DNA of 24,493 bases from an uncultured Clostridium sp. GTDB lineage: Bacteria > Bacillota > Clostridia > Clostridiales > Clostridiaceae. Of this stretch, positions 15,596 to 24,313 are shown piece by piece. Both the position numbers and the translations under genes were made by a program. How positions within the stretch are numbered: the stretch's first letter is position 1; each line of letters begins with the position of its first letter. The notes under the pieces are model-generated. The model saw nothing but the letters and a program-made list of their open reading frames with translations. It ran no database searches and was not told where the DNA came from. The stretch is from positions 1-24,493 of the forward strand of contig UQBY01000034.1 of assembly GCA_900539375.1 (NCBI GenBank), read 5' to 3'.

Positions 15596-16558
15596 ATGAA
15601 AATAGTAGCAGGACTTGGAAGTATTGATGATTATATAGCTTTAGCTAAAGCAGGTGCAGATGAGGTATTTTGTGGTTATGTGCCTTATGAATGGAATAAA
15701 AAATATGGCACTTTGTTTCCTTTAAATAGAAGAGAAGTGTTGTATTATAATGTTAATATAGGTTCTTTAGAGGATATGAAGATACTTAAGAAAATGGAAG
15801 AAAAATATAAGGTTAAAGTTAATATTACCTTTAATTATTTATATTATTTAGAGGAGCAATATGAAATAATAGCTAAGCTTATAAGTGAACTTATAGACAT
15901 TGGTTTTACTGATTTTATTATTGCAGATATAGCACTTATTTTATATTTAGAAGAAAAAAATATAAAATGTAATATACATTTAAGTGGAGAATGTGCTGAA
16001 ATTAATAGTCTTTCAATAGACTTTTTTAATCAATTTAGTAATATAAATAGATATATTTTTCATAGAAAAAATTCTATATTAGATATGAAATCTTGCATAT
16101 TAAATAATAAAAGAAAAATGGAATATGAAGCTTTTATATTAAATGAAAAATGTCACTATACTGGAGCTTTTTGCAGTTCTTTTCATTGTGATGAGCTTGC
16201 TCATTTATGTAAAGTTTCTTATAAGCTAGGTAAAATTAATGAAGAAGTAAAAGACTTTAATGAAGTAGATAAAAAAATAAAACTTTATTATAGTGAAGAT
16301 ATTGAAGAATATAAAGATTATGATTTACTTGGAAGTACAGGTTGTGGATTGTGTTCTTTAAAAAAGTTAAAAGAGGCTGGAGTAACTCATTTGAAAGTAG
16401 TTGGAAGAGGTAATTCCATTGATTTTATGGAAAGAGATGTAAAAGAATTAAGAACTGCATTAGATATTTTAGAAAAAATATCTAATGGGAACTATGAAGA
16501 AGAAATGAAAAATAAATTATTTAAAAATAAAAAATGTTCAAGAAATTGTTATTATTAA
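15596..16558 (+). CDS. U32 family protein with UbiU-like cysteine spacing
   Basis: 320 residues, start 10 bases after the previous stop with AAAGGAG overlapping that gene's end. N-terminal MKIVAGLGSIDDYIALAKAG then ADEVFCGYVPYEW is the standard opening of the U32/YhbU barrel. The C-terminal KKLKEAGVTHLKVVGRG is its standard closing strand. Cysteines at 186, 193, 198, 205, 250 and 253 include a C-x6-C pair like Cys169-Cys176 of UbiU, followed by two more candidates like Cys193 and Cys232, so a 4Fe-4S site is plausible. A CSRNC tail is unusual. It is probably a heteromeric partner of the preceding protein, as UbiU pairs with UbiV. A role in ubiquinone synthesis is unlikely in a Clostridium; an O2-independent hydroxylation of another substrate is a guess. 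Confidence 0.78.
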   Translation: MKIVAGLGSIDDYIALAKAGADEVFCGYVPYEWNKKYGTLFPLNRREVLYYNVNIGSLEDMKILKKMEEKYKVKVNITFNYLYYLEEQYEIIAKLISELIDIGFTDFIIADIALILYLEEKNIKCNIHLSGECAEINSLSIDFFNQFSNINRYIFHRKNSILDMKSCILNNKRKMEYEAFILNEKCHYTGAFCSSFHCDELAHLCKVSYKLGKINEEVKDFNEVDKKIKLYYSEDIEEYKDYDLLGSTGCGLCSLKKLKEAGVTHLKVVGRGNSIDFMERDVKELRTALDILEKISNGNYEEEMKNKLFKNKKCSRNCYY

Positions 16559-16630
16559 AAATATATTGGTTTATATGTGTTAAGAGTTGTCAACAATTTT
16601 AAAAAGTAAAGTATTCTTTTTTTAAAAGTT

Positions 16631-16670
16631 AAATTAGCCTCTATGCTATTATAAGTATAGAGGCTAATTT
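16631..16670 (+). terminator. hairpin after the U32 pair, terminator-like
   Basis: AAATTAGCCTCTAT pairs perfectly with ATAGAGGCTAATTT around a short loop. A clear T run is missing on either side, so it may be an imperfect terminator or another regulatory hairpin. The 16559-16630 stretch also contains TTGTCAACAA and an A/T-only stem, nothing firm. Confidence 0.55.
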
Positions 16671-16696
16671 ATTAATAATACCAGATAAAACTGTTA

Positions 16697-16724
16697 TTGA
16701 CAAAATTGTATAAAAGGGTATAAT
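16697..16724 (+). promoter_or_regulatory. strong promoter of the FtsX-type ABC operon
   Basis: Consensus -35 TTGACA (16697-16702), 16-base spacer, consensus -10 TATAAT (16719-16724). Transcription would start near 16731. The in-frame ATG at 16723 lies inside the -10, which rules it out as the ABC gene's start. Confidence 0.85.
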
Positions 16725-16797
16725 GAAATCAATAAATGAACAATTGCTCATATGTACAAACAAATTCATGAGAATGATTTTTAAAGGGGGAAAAAGA

Positions 16798-17496
16798 ATG
16801 TTTTTAGAAATTAGCAATATTAAAAAAAGCTTTGGTAATGGAGAAAATAAAACAGAAGTTTTAAAGGGTGTTAATATTCAAATTGAAAAGGGAGAAATAT
16901 GTGTTTTGTTAGGTCCTTCAGGTTCTGGAAAATCTACACTTTTAAATATAATTGGAGGGATAGATAATGCAGATTCTGGATACATTTCTATTAATGGTGA
17001 AAAAACTAAAGATATGAATGAAAAACGTCTTACTCAATATCGTCGTAAACATCTTGGCTATGTTTTTCAGGCTTATAATTTAATTCCTAACCTTACAGTT
17101 AAGGAAAATATTGAAGTTGGTGCATATTTAAGTAAAAGTCCACTTGAAATAGATGAGCTTTTAAAAACACTTGGACTTTATGAACATAGGCATAAGATAC
17201 CTAATCAATTATCAGGTGGACAACAACAACGTACAGCAATAGGAAGAGCCATTGTAAAAAATCCAGATATTCTTTTATGTGATGAACCAACAGGAGCTCT
17301 TGATTATAAAACATCTAAGGAAATATTAAAACTTATGGAAGATGTAAATAAAAAATATGGTAATACTATTGTAATGGTAACTCATAATGATGCAATAAAA
17401 AACATGGCAGACCGTGTTGTTAAAATGCGTGATGGTCAAATAAGAGATAATTATAAAAATAAATCTAAAACTCCTGCAAGTGAGCTAGAATGGTAA
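16798..17496 (+). CDS. ABC transporter ATP-binding protein, MacB/LolD/BceA type
   Basis: 232 residues from ATG 16798, preceded by AAAGGGGG; this is the usual length for the family. Walker A GPSGSGKS (39-46), Q-loop Gln91 in YVFQAYNLIP, signature LSGGQQQR (138-145), Walker B ILLCDEP (157-164), D-loop GALD and H-loop MVTHND. These ATPases drive FtsX-fold permeases that act by mechanotransmission, for example releasing peptides or antibiotics from envelope targets. The permease gene follows after 16 bases. The pair resembles exporters used against cationic peptides, but no bceRS-type genes lie next to it. Confidence 0.93.
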   Translation: MFLEISNIKKSFGNGENKTEVLKGVNIQIEKGEICVLLGPSGSGKSTLLNIIGGIDNADSGYISINGEKTKDMNEKRLTQYRRKHLGYVFQAYNLIPNLTVKENIEVGAYLSKSPLEIDELLKTLGLYEHRHKIPNQLSGGQQQRTAIGRAIVKNPDILLCDEPTGALDYKTSKEILKLMEDVNKKYGNTIVMVTHNDAIKNMADRVVKMRDGQIRDNYKNKSKTPASELEW

Positions 17497-17512
17497 TAAG
17501 GAGGATAAAAAA

Positions 17513-19756
17513 ATGAGAAACCCATTAATTAAGCGTCTTCCTAGAGAACTTTTAAGTGAAATAACAAAATATCTTGTGATTTTTATTTTTATGACAGGAA
17601 CAATAGGATTTATATCTGGATTTTTAGTAGCAGGAGATAGCTTAAAGAAAAGTTATGATGAAAGTTTTGAAAAATATAATATAGAAGATGGTAATTTTGA
17701 ATTATTAAATAAGGCAGATGAAAATTTAATTAATACTTTAGAAGAACAGGACTTAAAAATATATAACAATAATTATATTGAAGAAGATTCTGTAAATGAT
17801 AGTGTTATTAGATTGTTTTTAAATCGTGAAGATGTAAATAAAGTATGTGTTATTAAAGGAAAACTTCCAAATTCAGAAAAAGAAATTGCTATAGATAGAA
17901 TGTATGCAAATAATAATAATATATCTGTTGGGGATAAAATTTCTGTTGGAGGCAAAAAGTTAAAGGTAACAGGCTTTGTTGCACTTTCAGATTATAGTGC
18001 TTTATTTTCAAATAATAATGATTTAATGTTTGATTCAATAAAATTTGGAGTAGGAATTATTACTAAAGATTGTTTTGAAAGCTTTGAAAATGCAAATGTA
18101 CATTATAGCTATTCATGGAAATATAATAAAAGTCCTAAAGATGATACAGAGGCAAAAAATAAATCAGATGATTTTCTTAAGGTTTTAAATAAAAATACAA
18201 TTATTACAAATTATATACCTGAAATTAGTAACCAAGCAATTCATTTTACTGGGGATGATATAGGTGGAGATAAGGGTATAATGCTTACATTATTATATGT
18301 TCTTATTGTGATTATAGCCTTTGTATTAGCAGTAACTACAAGTAATACAATTAATTCAGAAGCCTCAGTAATAGGTACTCTTAGAGCCTCAGGATATACA
18401 AAAGGAGAATTACTTAGACATTATATGGTTTTACCTTTAGTTGTTACTGTAATAGGTTCTTGTATTGGAAATATATTAGGTTATACAGTTTTTGAAAAAG
18501 TTGTTGCAAATATGTACTTAGGAAGTTATAGTCTTACTACTTATGTAACAAGATGGAATTCAGAAGCCTTTATACTTACAACAATTGTACCTTTTATAAT
18601 AATGTTAGTGGTTAACTTATTTATACTTATGAATAAGCTTTCACTTTCTCCACTTAAATTTTTACGTCATAATTTAAAGAAAAGAGAAAAGAAAAAGGTA
18701 TTAAAGCTTACAAAATTTAAATTCTTTACACGTTTTAGATTAAGAGTAATATTTCAAAATATGCCTAATTATATAACATTATTTATTGGAATTTTGTTTG
18801 CTAGTATTCTTTTAATGTTTGGTTTAATGATGTCTCCTTTATTAGATAATTATAAAAATGAAGTAGTAGATAATATGATTTCAAAATATCAATATATTTT
18901 AAAATCACAAGTTGAAACAAAGACTAAAGATGCAGAAAAATATTGTGCAAGCTCTTTAAAAACATATTTTAATGAAGAAAAAGGAGAAGAAATTAGTATT
19001 TATGGAATAAAGGAAGATAGTGAATATGTAGATATTGATTTTAAAGATGGAGTATATATATCAGATGGTTTTGCAGAAAAATATTCTCTTAAAGTTAATG
19101 ATTCAATAACTTTAAAAGATAGCTATGGAGATAAAACTTATACCTTTAAAATTGATGGAATATATTACTATCCAGCCTCTTTATCTATATTTATGGATAG
19201 TAAAAAATTTAATGAAACTTTTGATAAAGATGAAGATTATTTTAATGGATATTTTTCAAATGAAGAAATTACTGATATAGATAGTAAATATATAGCTACA
19301 ACTATAACTAAAGATGATATGATTAAATTTTCAAGACAGTTAGATGTATCTATGGGTAATACTTTCTATATGGTTAATGTATTTTCTGTTATTTTATATT
19401 TACTTCTTATGTATCTTCTTTCAAAACTTATAATAGAAAAGAATTCATCATCAATTTCTATGGTAAAAATATTAGGATATAATAATTATGAAATTGGAAG
19501 GTTATATATTATAGCTACTTCAATAGTTGTAGTAATTTCTGTTGCTTTAAGTATTCCTATTTCTGTACTTGTTATGAAAGGTTTATTTAGAGTAATGATG
19601 TCAGAATATACAGGTTGGTTTAGTTTTTATATAAATCCTAAAGTTTATTTAGAAATCTTTTTATCAGGAGTTTTATCTTATGTAGTAATAGCAGCTTTAC
19701 AATTATTTAAGATTAAGAAAATTCCTTTAGATGAAGCATTAAAGAATATGGAATAA
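17513..19756 (+). CDS. ABC transporter permease with two FtsX domains
   Basis: 747 residues, preceded by AAGGAGG. About eight membrane segments: 1 near 20-42, then an extracytoplasmic domain of about 210 residues; 2-4 near 256-275, 308-328 and 350-375 (first FtsX core, ending LSLSPLKFLRHNLKK); 5 near 415-440; a second outside domain of about 180 residues; 6-8 near 622-645, 668-690 and 720-742. Each half has a long outer domain, so the two halves are roughly repeats. This layout is that of large Gram-positive FtsX-type permeases (YknZ/MacB-related, larger than BceB). It would work with the ATPase upstream. Substrate unknown; peptide or lipoprotein handling is typical of the family. Confidence 0.9.
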   Translation: MRNPLIKRLPRELLSEITKYLVIFIFMTGTIGFISGFLVAGDSLKKSYDESFEKYNIEDGNFELLNKADENLINTLEEQDLKIYNNNYIEEDSVNDSVIRLFLNREDVNKVCVIKGKLPNSEKEIAIDRMYANNNNISVGDKISVGGKKLKVTGFVALSDYSALFSNNNDLMFDSIKFGVGIITKDCFESFENANVHYSYSWKYNKSPKDDTEAKNKSDDFLKVLNKNTIITNYIPEISNQAIHFTGDDIGGDKGIMLTLLYVLIVIIAFVLAVTTSNTINSEASVIGTLRASGYTKGELLRHYMVLPLVVTVIGSCIGNILGYTVFEKVVANMYLGSYSLTTYVTRWNSEAFILTTIVPFIIMLVVNLFILMNKLSLSPLKFLRHNLKKREKKKVLKLTKFKFFTRFRLRVIFQNMPNYITLFIGILFASILLMFGLMMSPLLDNYKNEVVDNMISKYQYILKSQVETKTKDAEKYCASSLKTYFNEEKGEEISIYGIKEDSEYVDIDFKDGVYISDGFAEKYSLKVNDSITLKDSYGDKTYTFKIDGIYYYPASLSIFMDSKKFNETFDKDEDYFNGYFSNEEITDIDSKYIATTITKDDMIKFSRQLDVSMGNTFYMVNVFSVILYLLLMYLLSKLIIEKNSSSISMVKILGYNNYEIGRLYIIATSIVVVISVALSIPISVLVMKGLFRVMMSEYTGWFSFYINPKVYLEIFLSGVLSYVVIAALQLFKIKKIPLDEALKNME

Positions 19757-19833
19757 TAAGTGCAAACTTTTTGTCTTCAAATTTATTCATAAAAATATAT
19801 AATAAATGTTATATTTAGCAAAGGGTGATTTTT

Positions 19834-21537
19834 ATGAAGATATTAAATTTTAAAGAAAAGAAAGTAGATAATTCAATATATGAATTAATTAAAAAATGTA
19901 CAGTAGATAATAAATTAGATGAAAATAAGTTTGATGATTTAATTAATCCTAAAGAAGATGGAAAAATAGCAATTAATCCAGCTTTTATGGACCAGTTTTT
20001 TGGTATAAGTGAAGAGGATAAAATAGCTCAAGTACCTAAAATATTAAATATTCTTTTAAAAATTTATAATGACGAAATATCTTTTGAAAATATAGAAAAA
20101 GAACTTAAAAGTATTGGATTTAAAACTTTAAATATAATAGATGAACTACGTTCAAAGTTAACTAATGATAATTATAATATAAAAACATATGATACATTTA
20201 AAAAACTTATGTATATTACAACTGATAAAGAAATCTTTAAATTTAGTGTGGAAATGACTGCAGTTATAGGAAAGTGTGAAGAACTTATAGATGATTATAT
20301 TTTAATTGGACAATCAGAAGAATTTTCTAAATATATTTCTTTTATATTGCTTACTTGGAGTGAAAAACCTAGTTTTTTAAATGCTTTATTTGATTTACTT
20401 GACAAAAGTAAAGATTGGGGAGCCATAAATTATGGTGAAATGCTAATGAATGATAAGGAAATAATGAGCAGCATTAAAAATCAAAGAAGAATTTTAATAG
20501 GAACATTAAATAACAATTGCATAGAGATGGAAATAGCTTATGATTTAGCAATTGATTTAAATATAGAGGGATTATCAAAAATTTCTTATGCAGATAAAGA
20601 ATTAAGCATTGCATTTGTTGATTTATATAATACTTTATTCTTTGAAAGACAACCTTCTGGTGGATTATTAGATTTAGAAAATTCTATTGATTATATTAAA
20701 TGGTATTTAAATTGTATAAAATTTAGTAAGTTTAAAGAAGTTAAATTTGTTGGAATGAATAATATTTTTAAATTCTTAAATGATGATAAAAATAAAGAAG
20801 AATTTATAGAACTTTATAATGAAAAAACTTATAATTTAATAAAAAATGAAGTGGATTTTTTATGGGATAATATAAATACTGTGGATAATCTTAAAGAAGC
20901 AATTAGTGAAGGAGATGAATATATTTCTTTTTTAGTTGATTTTGTTAAAAAAAATAATATAGCTCAAGTAGTTCCAATCCTTGAAAAGTTATATATTGAA
21001 AAAGCTAAATATAAAAATTCATTTTTAGAAGAGTTTTTAAGTCAAAAAGGCAGTGATTCTATAAAAATGAAAATGTATGAAGATTTAAAAAAAGAATATA
21101 AAGAAAGAATGAAAACAAAGAAAGAATATTCTTATGGGAATTTATTTGGTGAAGAGTATAAAATAAGACAAAAAATTCAAGAAAAAATATATGTATTAAC
21201 TTGGCAAGGAACAAAAGATTATGAATTAATAGAAAAGATGCTTGAAGATTATGACCCTATGATTAGAAATAAGGCTTTAGATGTTATAGAACAATCTAAT
21301 TATTATACAGATAGTAGCATAATTAAAGATAAAATAAAAAAGAGATTAAGTGATTCTCCATTATATATAAGAACGAAAGCCCTTAAAATATGTGAAAAAA
21401 TAAACTTAGAAATTACAAAAGAAGAAAGTGATAAAATAATAGAAAAGATAAAAGAAAGAGAAGGAGATAAAGTTTATCCAGTTGATAAGGAATTTTTTGA
21501 AAAATTAGATAAAATAACAAAAAGACAGAATGCTTAA
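19834..21537 (+). CDS. large helical protein of unknown function
   Basis: 567 residues from ATG 19834, six bases after AAGGGTG; a GTG at 19825 is in frame but lies within the SD. I do not recognise the family. The protein is rich in Lys, Glu and Ile, has no signal peptide or membrane helix and looks all-helical. Its C-terminal part (about 445-545) has HEAT-like repeats, for example YELIEKMLEDYDPMIRNKAL followed by SPLYIRTKALKICEKI. This suggests a scaffold or peptide-binding solenoid in the cytoplasm. It follows the ABC permease by 77 bases with no terminator between; a TATAAT at 19798-19803 may be a separate -10. It could be co-expressed with the exporter, but nothing ties it to that function. 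Confidence 0.75.
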   Translation: MKILNFKEKKVDNSIYELIKKCTVDNKLDENKFDDLINPKEDGKIAINPAFMDQFFGISEEDKIAQVPKILNILLKIYNDEISFENIEKELKSIGFKTLNIIDELRSKLTNDNYNIKTYDTFKKLMYITTDKEIFKFSVEMTAVIGKCEELIDDYILIGQSEEFSKYISFILLTWSEKPSFLNALFDLLDKSKDWGAINYGEMLMNDKEIMSSIKNQRRILIGTLNNNCIEMEIAYDLAIDLNIEGLSKISYADKELSIAFVDLYNTLFFERQPSGGLLDLENSIDYIKWYLNCIKFSKFKEVKFVGMNNIFKFLNDDKNKEEFIELYNEKTYNLIKNEVDFLWDNINTVDNLKEAISEGDEYISFLVDFVKKNNIAQVVPILEKLYIEKAKYKNSFLEEFLSQKGSDSIKMKMYEDLKKEYKERMKTKKEYSYGNLFGEEYKIRQKIQEKIYVLTWQGTKDYELIEKMLEDYDPMIRNKALDVIEQSNYYTDSSIIKDKIKKRLSDSPLYIRTKALKICEKINLEITKEESDKIIEKIKEREGDKVYPVDKEFFEKLDKITKRQNA

Positions 21538-21552
21538 TCATTCTGCCTTTTA
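21521..21552. terminator. terminator shared by convergent genes
   Basis: AAAGACAGAATG pairs with CATTCTGCCTTT (one mismatch) around a 6-base loop. It overlaps the stop codon of the plus-strand gene and ends three bases before the minus-strand nuclease stop. It can serve both. Confidence 0.8.
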
Positions 21553-21554
21553 TA

Positions 21555-22580
21555 TTATCTTTGAGCTTTTCTATAACCTGCTGCAATTGCTTCATCTTCT
21601 GAGTTAAAGGTTACAAGATATTCTGAATCTGCCATTTTATCATAGTCTCTTTGACCTGGGCAGTGATAAATTTTTGATTTTGAATTTCCACGTATTACTT
21701 CTGTTTGGGCTTCAGATTTATTTTCTGTTTGTGTATTATTTTTTGAAGTGTTATTTTCAGTGGAGCTTGTTCCATTATTTCCTTCAGAGGCACTATTTTG
21801 ATTACTTGAAGCTCCTTCATCAGAAATTGCTTGTCCCTCTAAGCCACTTGCACCTGTTTTATAGTCTATTGTAATTCCAGGTTGTACATTATAAACAAAT
21901 ACATTAAATTCAATACCTTCACCATTATCTTCTACAGATTTTGCTTCCATTTGAACTCCCTTTGCTACAAGGTCATTTCCTTCAAATATTGGTGTTACTC
22001 TATATAAAACATGGTTATTTGTTTCTTTAATATAGTCTGCAACCATATTTTCAAAAGGAAGCATACCAGTAACATTTAAATATCTTGTTCCAGTAATTAA
22101 GTTATTTTTATTAGCATTTTCTGCTGTTAATTGATAACCAATTAAGTGACATCTATTATATAAGTATTTTCCATCAACAATATCATATTTTACCGAATGC
22201 CATCCTGTTGGTTTAACAGAGGCAATGTCTCCTCTATTATCTGTAGGCATTAAATCAACTCCAACATTAGCAAAAGCAACTCCACATCTTCCTAAGTCAT
22301 CTAATGGAGAATATTTTTCCCATGAAGTTGTTGAAAAATCTGATTCTGAAAAATCAGGCTTATTATCATTTATTGTAACATAAGGGTCTTTAGAGTATTT
22401 AGGAATACTAGAAAGTAATGAGTTAGTATCCTTTGAAGAAGCAACATAGCTATTAGTTTCATTTGTTTGTCCATTATTGTTACTAGAAGAGCTTATATCA
22501 ATGTTACAGCTTACAAATCCTGCTAAGCATAAAAAAGCTCCTATAAACATAATTATTGATTTTTTTAAATTGTTTTTCAT
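21555..22580 (-). CDS. secreted lipoprotein DNA/RNA non-specific endonuclease with C-terminal sunset-like domain
   Basis: 341 residues. The signal segment (about 7-24) ends in GFVSC, with Cys25 as probable lipidation site, although Phe at -3 makes the lipobox weak. A Ser/Asn linker leads to a beta-beta-alpha-metal nuclease domain (about 65-240). It contains GRCGVAFANVG, the catalytic region YNRCHLIGYQL (His145), NLITGTRYLNV and MLPFENMVADYI. The family degrades DNA and RNA using Mg2+ or Mn2+ and includes streptococcal EndA- and Spd-like nucleases. After a second Asn/Ser/Thr linker (about 245-295) comes a short Cys/His-containing domain, SKIYHCPGQRDYDKM and EDEAIAAGYRKA, seen at the end of other surface nucleases. 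Likely role: extracellular nucleic-acid scavenging. It follows the small upstream gene by 2 bases. Confidence 0.88.
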   Translation of the reverse strand: MKNNLKKSIIMFIGAFLCLAGFVSCNIDISSSSNNNGQTNETNSYVASSKDTNSLLSSIPKYSKDPYVTINDNKPDFSESDFSTTSWEKYSPLDDLGRCGVAFANVGVDLMPTDNRGDIASVKPTGWHSVKYDIVDGKYLYNRCHLIGYQLTAENANKNNLITGTRYLNVTGMLPFENMVADYIKETNNHVLYRVTPIFEGNDLVAKGVQMEAKSVEDNGEGIEFNVFVYNVQPGITIDYKTGASGLEGQAISDEGASSNQNSASEGNNGTSSTENNTSKNNTQTENKSEAQTEVIRGNSKSKIYHCPGQRDYDKMADSEYLVTFNSEDEAIAAGYRKAQR

Positions 22581-22582
22581 TT

Positions 22583-23002
22583 TTATTTTATTCTCCTATA
22601 GATTTCTTTAGTTATTTTTTCATGGGATGAACCTTGAAATTCTTCAGTTTCAATTAATTTCCATTGACCATTTTTAATATCAATATCAAAGTATAAGTCT
22701 GATGGATAAATTCTGTTCCATTTATAAATAATTATATTATCTATCTTTTCTATATAATTATTTAATGGTTTATTTTCTACTAAGCAAAAGTTATCATTTT
22801 CACATTCATCAAGATAATTTTCTGATACAATAATATTTTCATTATTAATATCTTTATAAAGTTTATAGGAATATTCATTCATAAAAAGAGTTTTACCTTT
22901 CACAAGCTCTTTTATAGAAGCTCTTAAAAGCTTATCTTGACTTTGTCTTCGCTTATTAAACATCATGCCATTGTTGTCATCTAAACAAACAATTATATTC
23001 AA
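22583..23002 (-). CDS. small protein of unknown function, operon partner of the nuclease
   Basis: 139 residues from a TTG at 23002. I do not recognise it with confidence. The start MNIIVCLDDNNGMMFNKRRQ and the GKTLFMNEYSYKLY and ENIIVSENYL segments loosely recall the dihydrofolate reductase fold, but catalytic residues are not evident. Cytoplasmic, no signal peptide. The IS right end lies only nine bases upstream of the TTG, and no SD is visible. The frame is open back into the IS (Ala-Thr-Val-Lys-Lys before the TTG), so the insertion has removed the native SD and promoter, and possibly a few N-terminal codons. Expression of this gene and of the nuclease then depends on the IS or on internal sites. 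Confidence 0.6.
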   Translation of the reverse strand: MNIIVCLDDNNGMMFNKRRQSQDKLLRASIKELVKGKTLFMNEYSYKLYKDINNENIIVSENYLDECENDNFCLVENKPLNNYIEKIDNIIIYKWNRIYPSDLYFDIDIKNGQWKLIETEEFQGSSHEKITKEIYRRIK

Positions 23003-23010
23003 TTTTTTTA

Positions 23011-23191
23011 CCGTTGCATAAAACTTATAAAAAGTTATAAATATATAAATTTTATTTTGTTTCCTTCTTCATAAAGCTCTATTTTGAAATAGTAAATTAC
23101 TATATCTACTCTAGTTTGGTGTAGCTCTTAAAAGGCTTAAATTCGGGTACAACGCACCCTATATAAATTTTAGTAATTTCTCAAAATTCAC
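23011..23191 (-). ncRNA. putative omegaRNA (right-end RNA) of the full tnpB element
   Basis: A 181-base non-coding stretch from the tnpB stop to the right end. The part 23011-23169 is almost identical to bases 54-212 on the other copy, although it codes for nothing, and includes the GGGTGC/GTACCC and TAGTA/TACTA stems. Position, length and conservation match TnpB guide RNAs. The guide would be the flank from 23010 downward, i.e. the start region of the small gene. Transcription is not shown. Confidence 0.5.
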
Positions 23192-24313
23192 CTATACTAA
23201 TTTATAATTTTCAAGATTTATTGAAGCATTTAAATCTCTATCTATTCTATTTCCACATTCATTACAAATATAAGTTCTTTCTTTTAGTTTTAAATCTTTT
23301 TTTATATTGCCACAGCAAGAACACTTTTTTGAACTAGGATAAAATCTATCTGCTTGAATAAATTCTATTCCATTAAATTTACTTTTATATTTTATTTGTC
23401 TTATAAATTCATAAAAGCATTGTTCAGCTATTGCCTTAGATAAATGTTTATTTTTCATCATTCCTGAAACATTTAAATTTTCCATAACTATTCTATAAGG
23501 TTTTAACTTTATTATCTTATTTGTAGCTTGATGAATGTGATTATTTCTTATATTTGACAGCTTTCTATAAAGTAATTTTATTTGTTTTTCTAATTTTATA
23601 ATATTGTTAGTCTTAACAAATTTATTACCTTCTTTATTTGCTTCATATTTTCTTGAAACTTGTTTTTGTAGTCTTTTTAATCTTTTCTTTAATTTCTTTA
23701 CCCTTTTAGTTTTATTAATGTTTTTAAACTTAATTTCATTAGAGCAAACAGCTAAATCCTTAACTCCTAAATCTATTCCTAAAGATAAATCTTTATTTAA
23801 AGTAGTTTGGTTTTCTTCTACTTCTATTCCAAAGTTTAAGTACCAGTACCTTCCATCATAATTACAGTAAGAATTTTTATACTTACATTTTGGTATTTCA
23901 TAATTAGTTTTAAATTTTACCTTTCCTATCTTTTCAATGTTGCATATATCATCTTTAAAATATAATCTATCATATCTAACATAAAAAGATTGTCTTGATT
24001 TTCTTTTAGTTTTAAATTTAGGATATTTGCCTATTCTTTCAAAGAAATTTTGAAAGGCTTTATCTAAATTTCTAATTGCTTCAACTAAAGCTTTACTAGA
24101 TACTTCATTTAGCCATTTATAATCCTCATTCTTTTTAAATTGAGTAAATTCCTTTCTAATTTCTTTAATAGAATATTTCTCCCCTTGCTCATATCTTTCA
24201 TTACATCTATTTAATGCCCAATTATAAACAAATCTTGAACATCCTATGGATTTAAACATTAATATTTCCTGTTCCTTTGTAGGGAAAAGCCTTATTTTTA
24301 TTGCCTTATTCAA
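23192..24313 (-). CDS. tnpB: TnpB RNA-guided nuclease of the IS200/IS605 group
   Basis: 373 residues from TTG 24313, seven bases after AAGGAGG; an upstream GTG at 24331 is in frame but lies beside that SD. Full length for the family, no frameshift. An N-terminal helix-turn-helix-like region (KIRLFPTKEQE, FVYNWALNRCNERY) is followed by the RuvC-like nuclease. The parts are RuvC-I GIDLGVKDLAV (Asp181), RuvC-II IVMENLNVSGM (Glu278), zinc ribbon CSCCG (331/334) with CNECG (350/353), and RuvC-III DRDLNAS (Asp residues 358 and 360). All catalytic positions are present, so it should be active. TnpB cuts DNA beside a transposon-specific motif using an omegaRNA and helps the element persist at its donor site; Cas12 effectors derive from this family. 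Confidence 0.93.
   Translation of the reverse strand: MNKAIKIRLFPTKEQEILMFKSIGCSRFVYNWALNRCNERYEQGEKYSIKEIRKEFTQFKKNEDYKWLNEVSSKALVEAIRNLDKAFQNFFERIGKYPKFKTKRKSRQSFYVRYDRLYFKDDICNIEKIGKVKFKTNYEIPKCKYKNSYCNYDGRYWYLNFGIEVEENQTTLNKDLSLGIDLGVKDLAVCSNEIKFKNINKTKRVKKLKKRLKRLQKQVSRKYEANKEGNKFVKTNNIIKLEKQIKLLYRKLSNIRNNHIHQATNKIIKLKPYRIVMENLNVSGMMKNKHLSKAIAEQCFYEFIRQIKYKSKFNGIEFIQADRFYPSSKKCSCCGNIKKDLKLKERTYICNECGNRIDRDLNASINLENYKLV

Noticed and set aside
14178..16558. RiPP cluster with the 24-residue frame as precursor peptide
   Set aside because: The peptide lacks a leader-core layout and Cys/Ser/Thr-rich core, and matches a MATE N-terminus better; the downstream proteins are U32-type, not known RiPP maturases.
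16723..16797. 25-residue N-terminal extension of the ABC ATPase from ATG 16723
   Set aside because: That ATG lies within the -10 hexamer of a consensus promoter, and the ATG at 16798 has a strong SD and gives the normal family length.
23604..23861. Plus-strand open frame opposite tnpB
   Set aside because: It is antisense to the conserved RuvC region, lacks an SD and its composition is that of a shadow frame. The same applies to antisense frames at 1393, 2804, 3143, 17773, 21413 and 21674.
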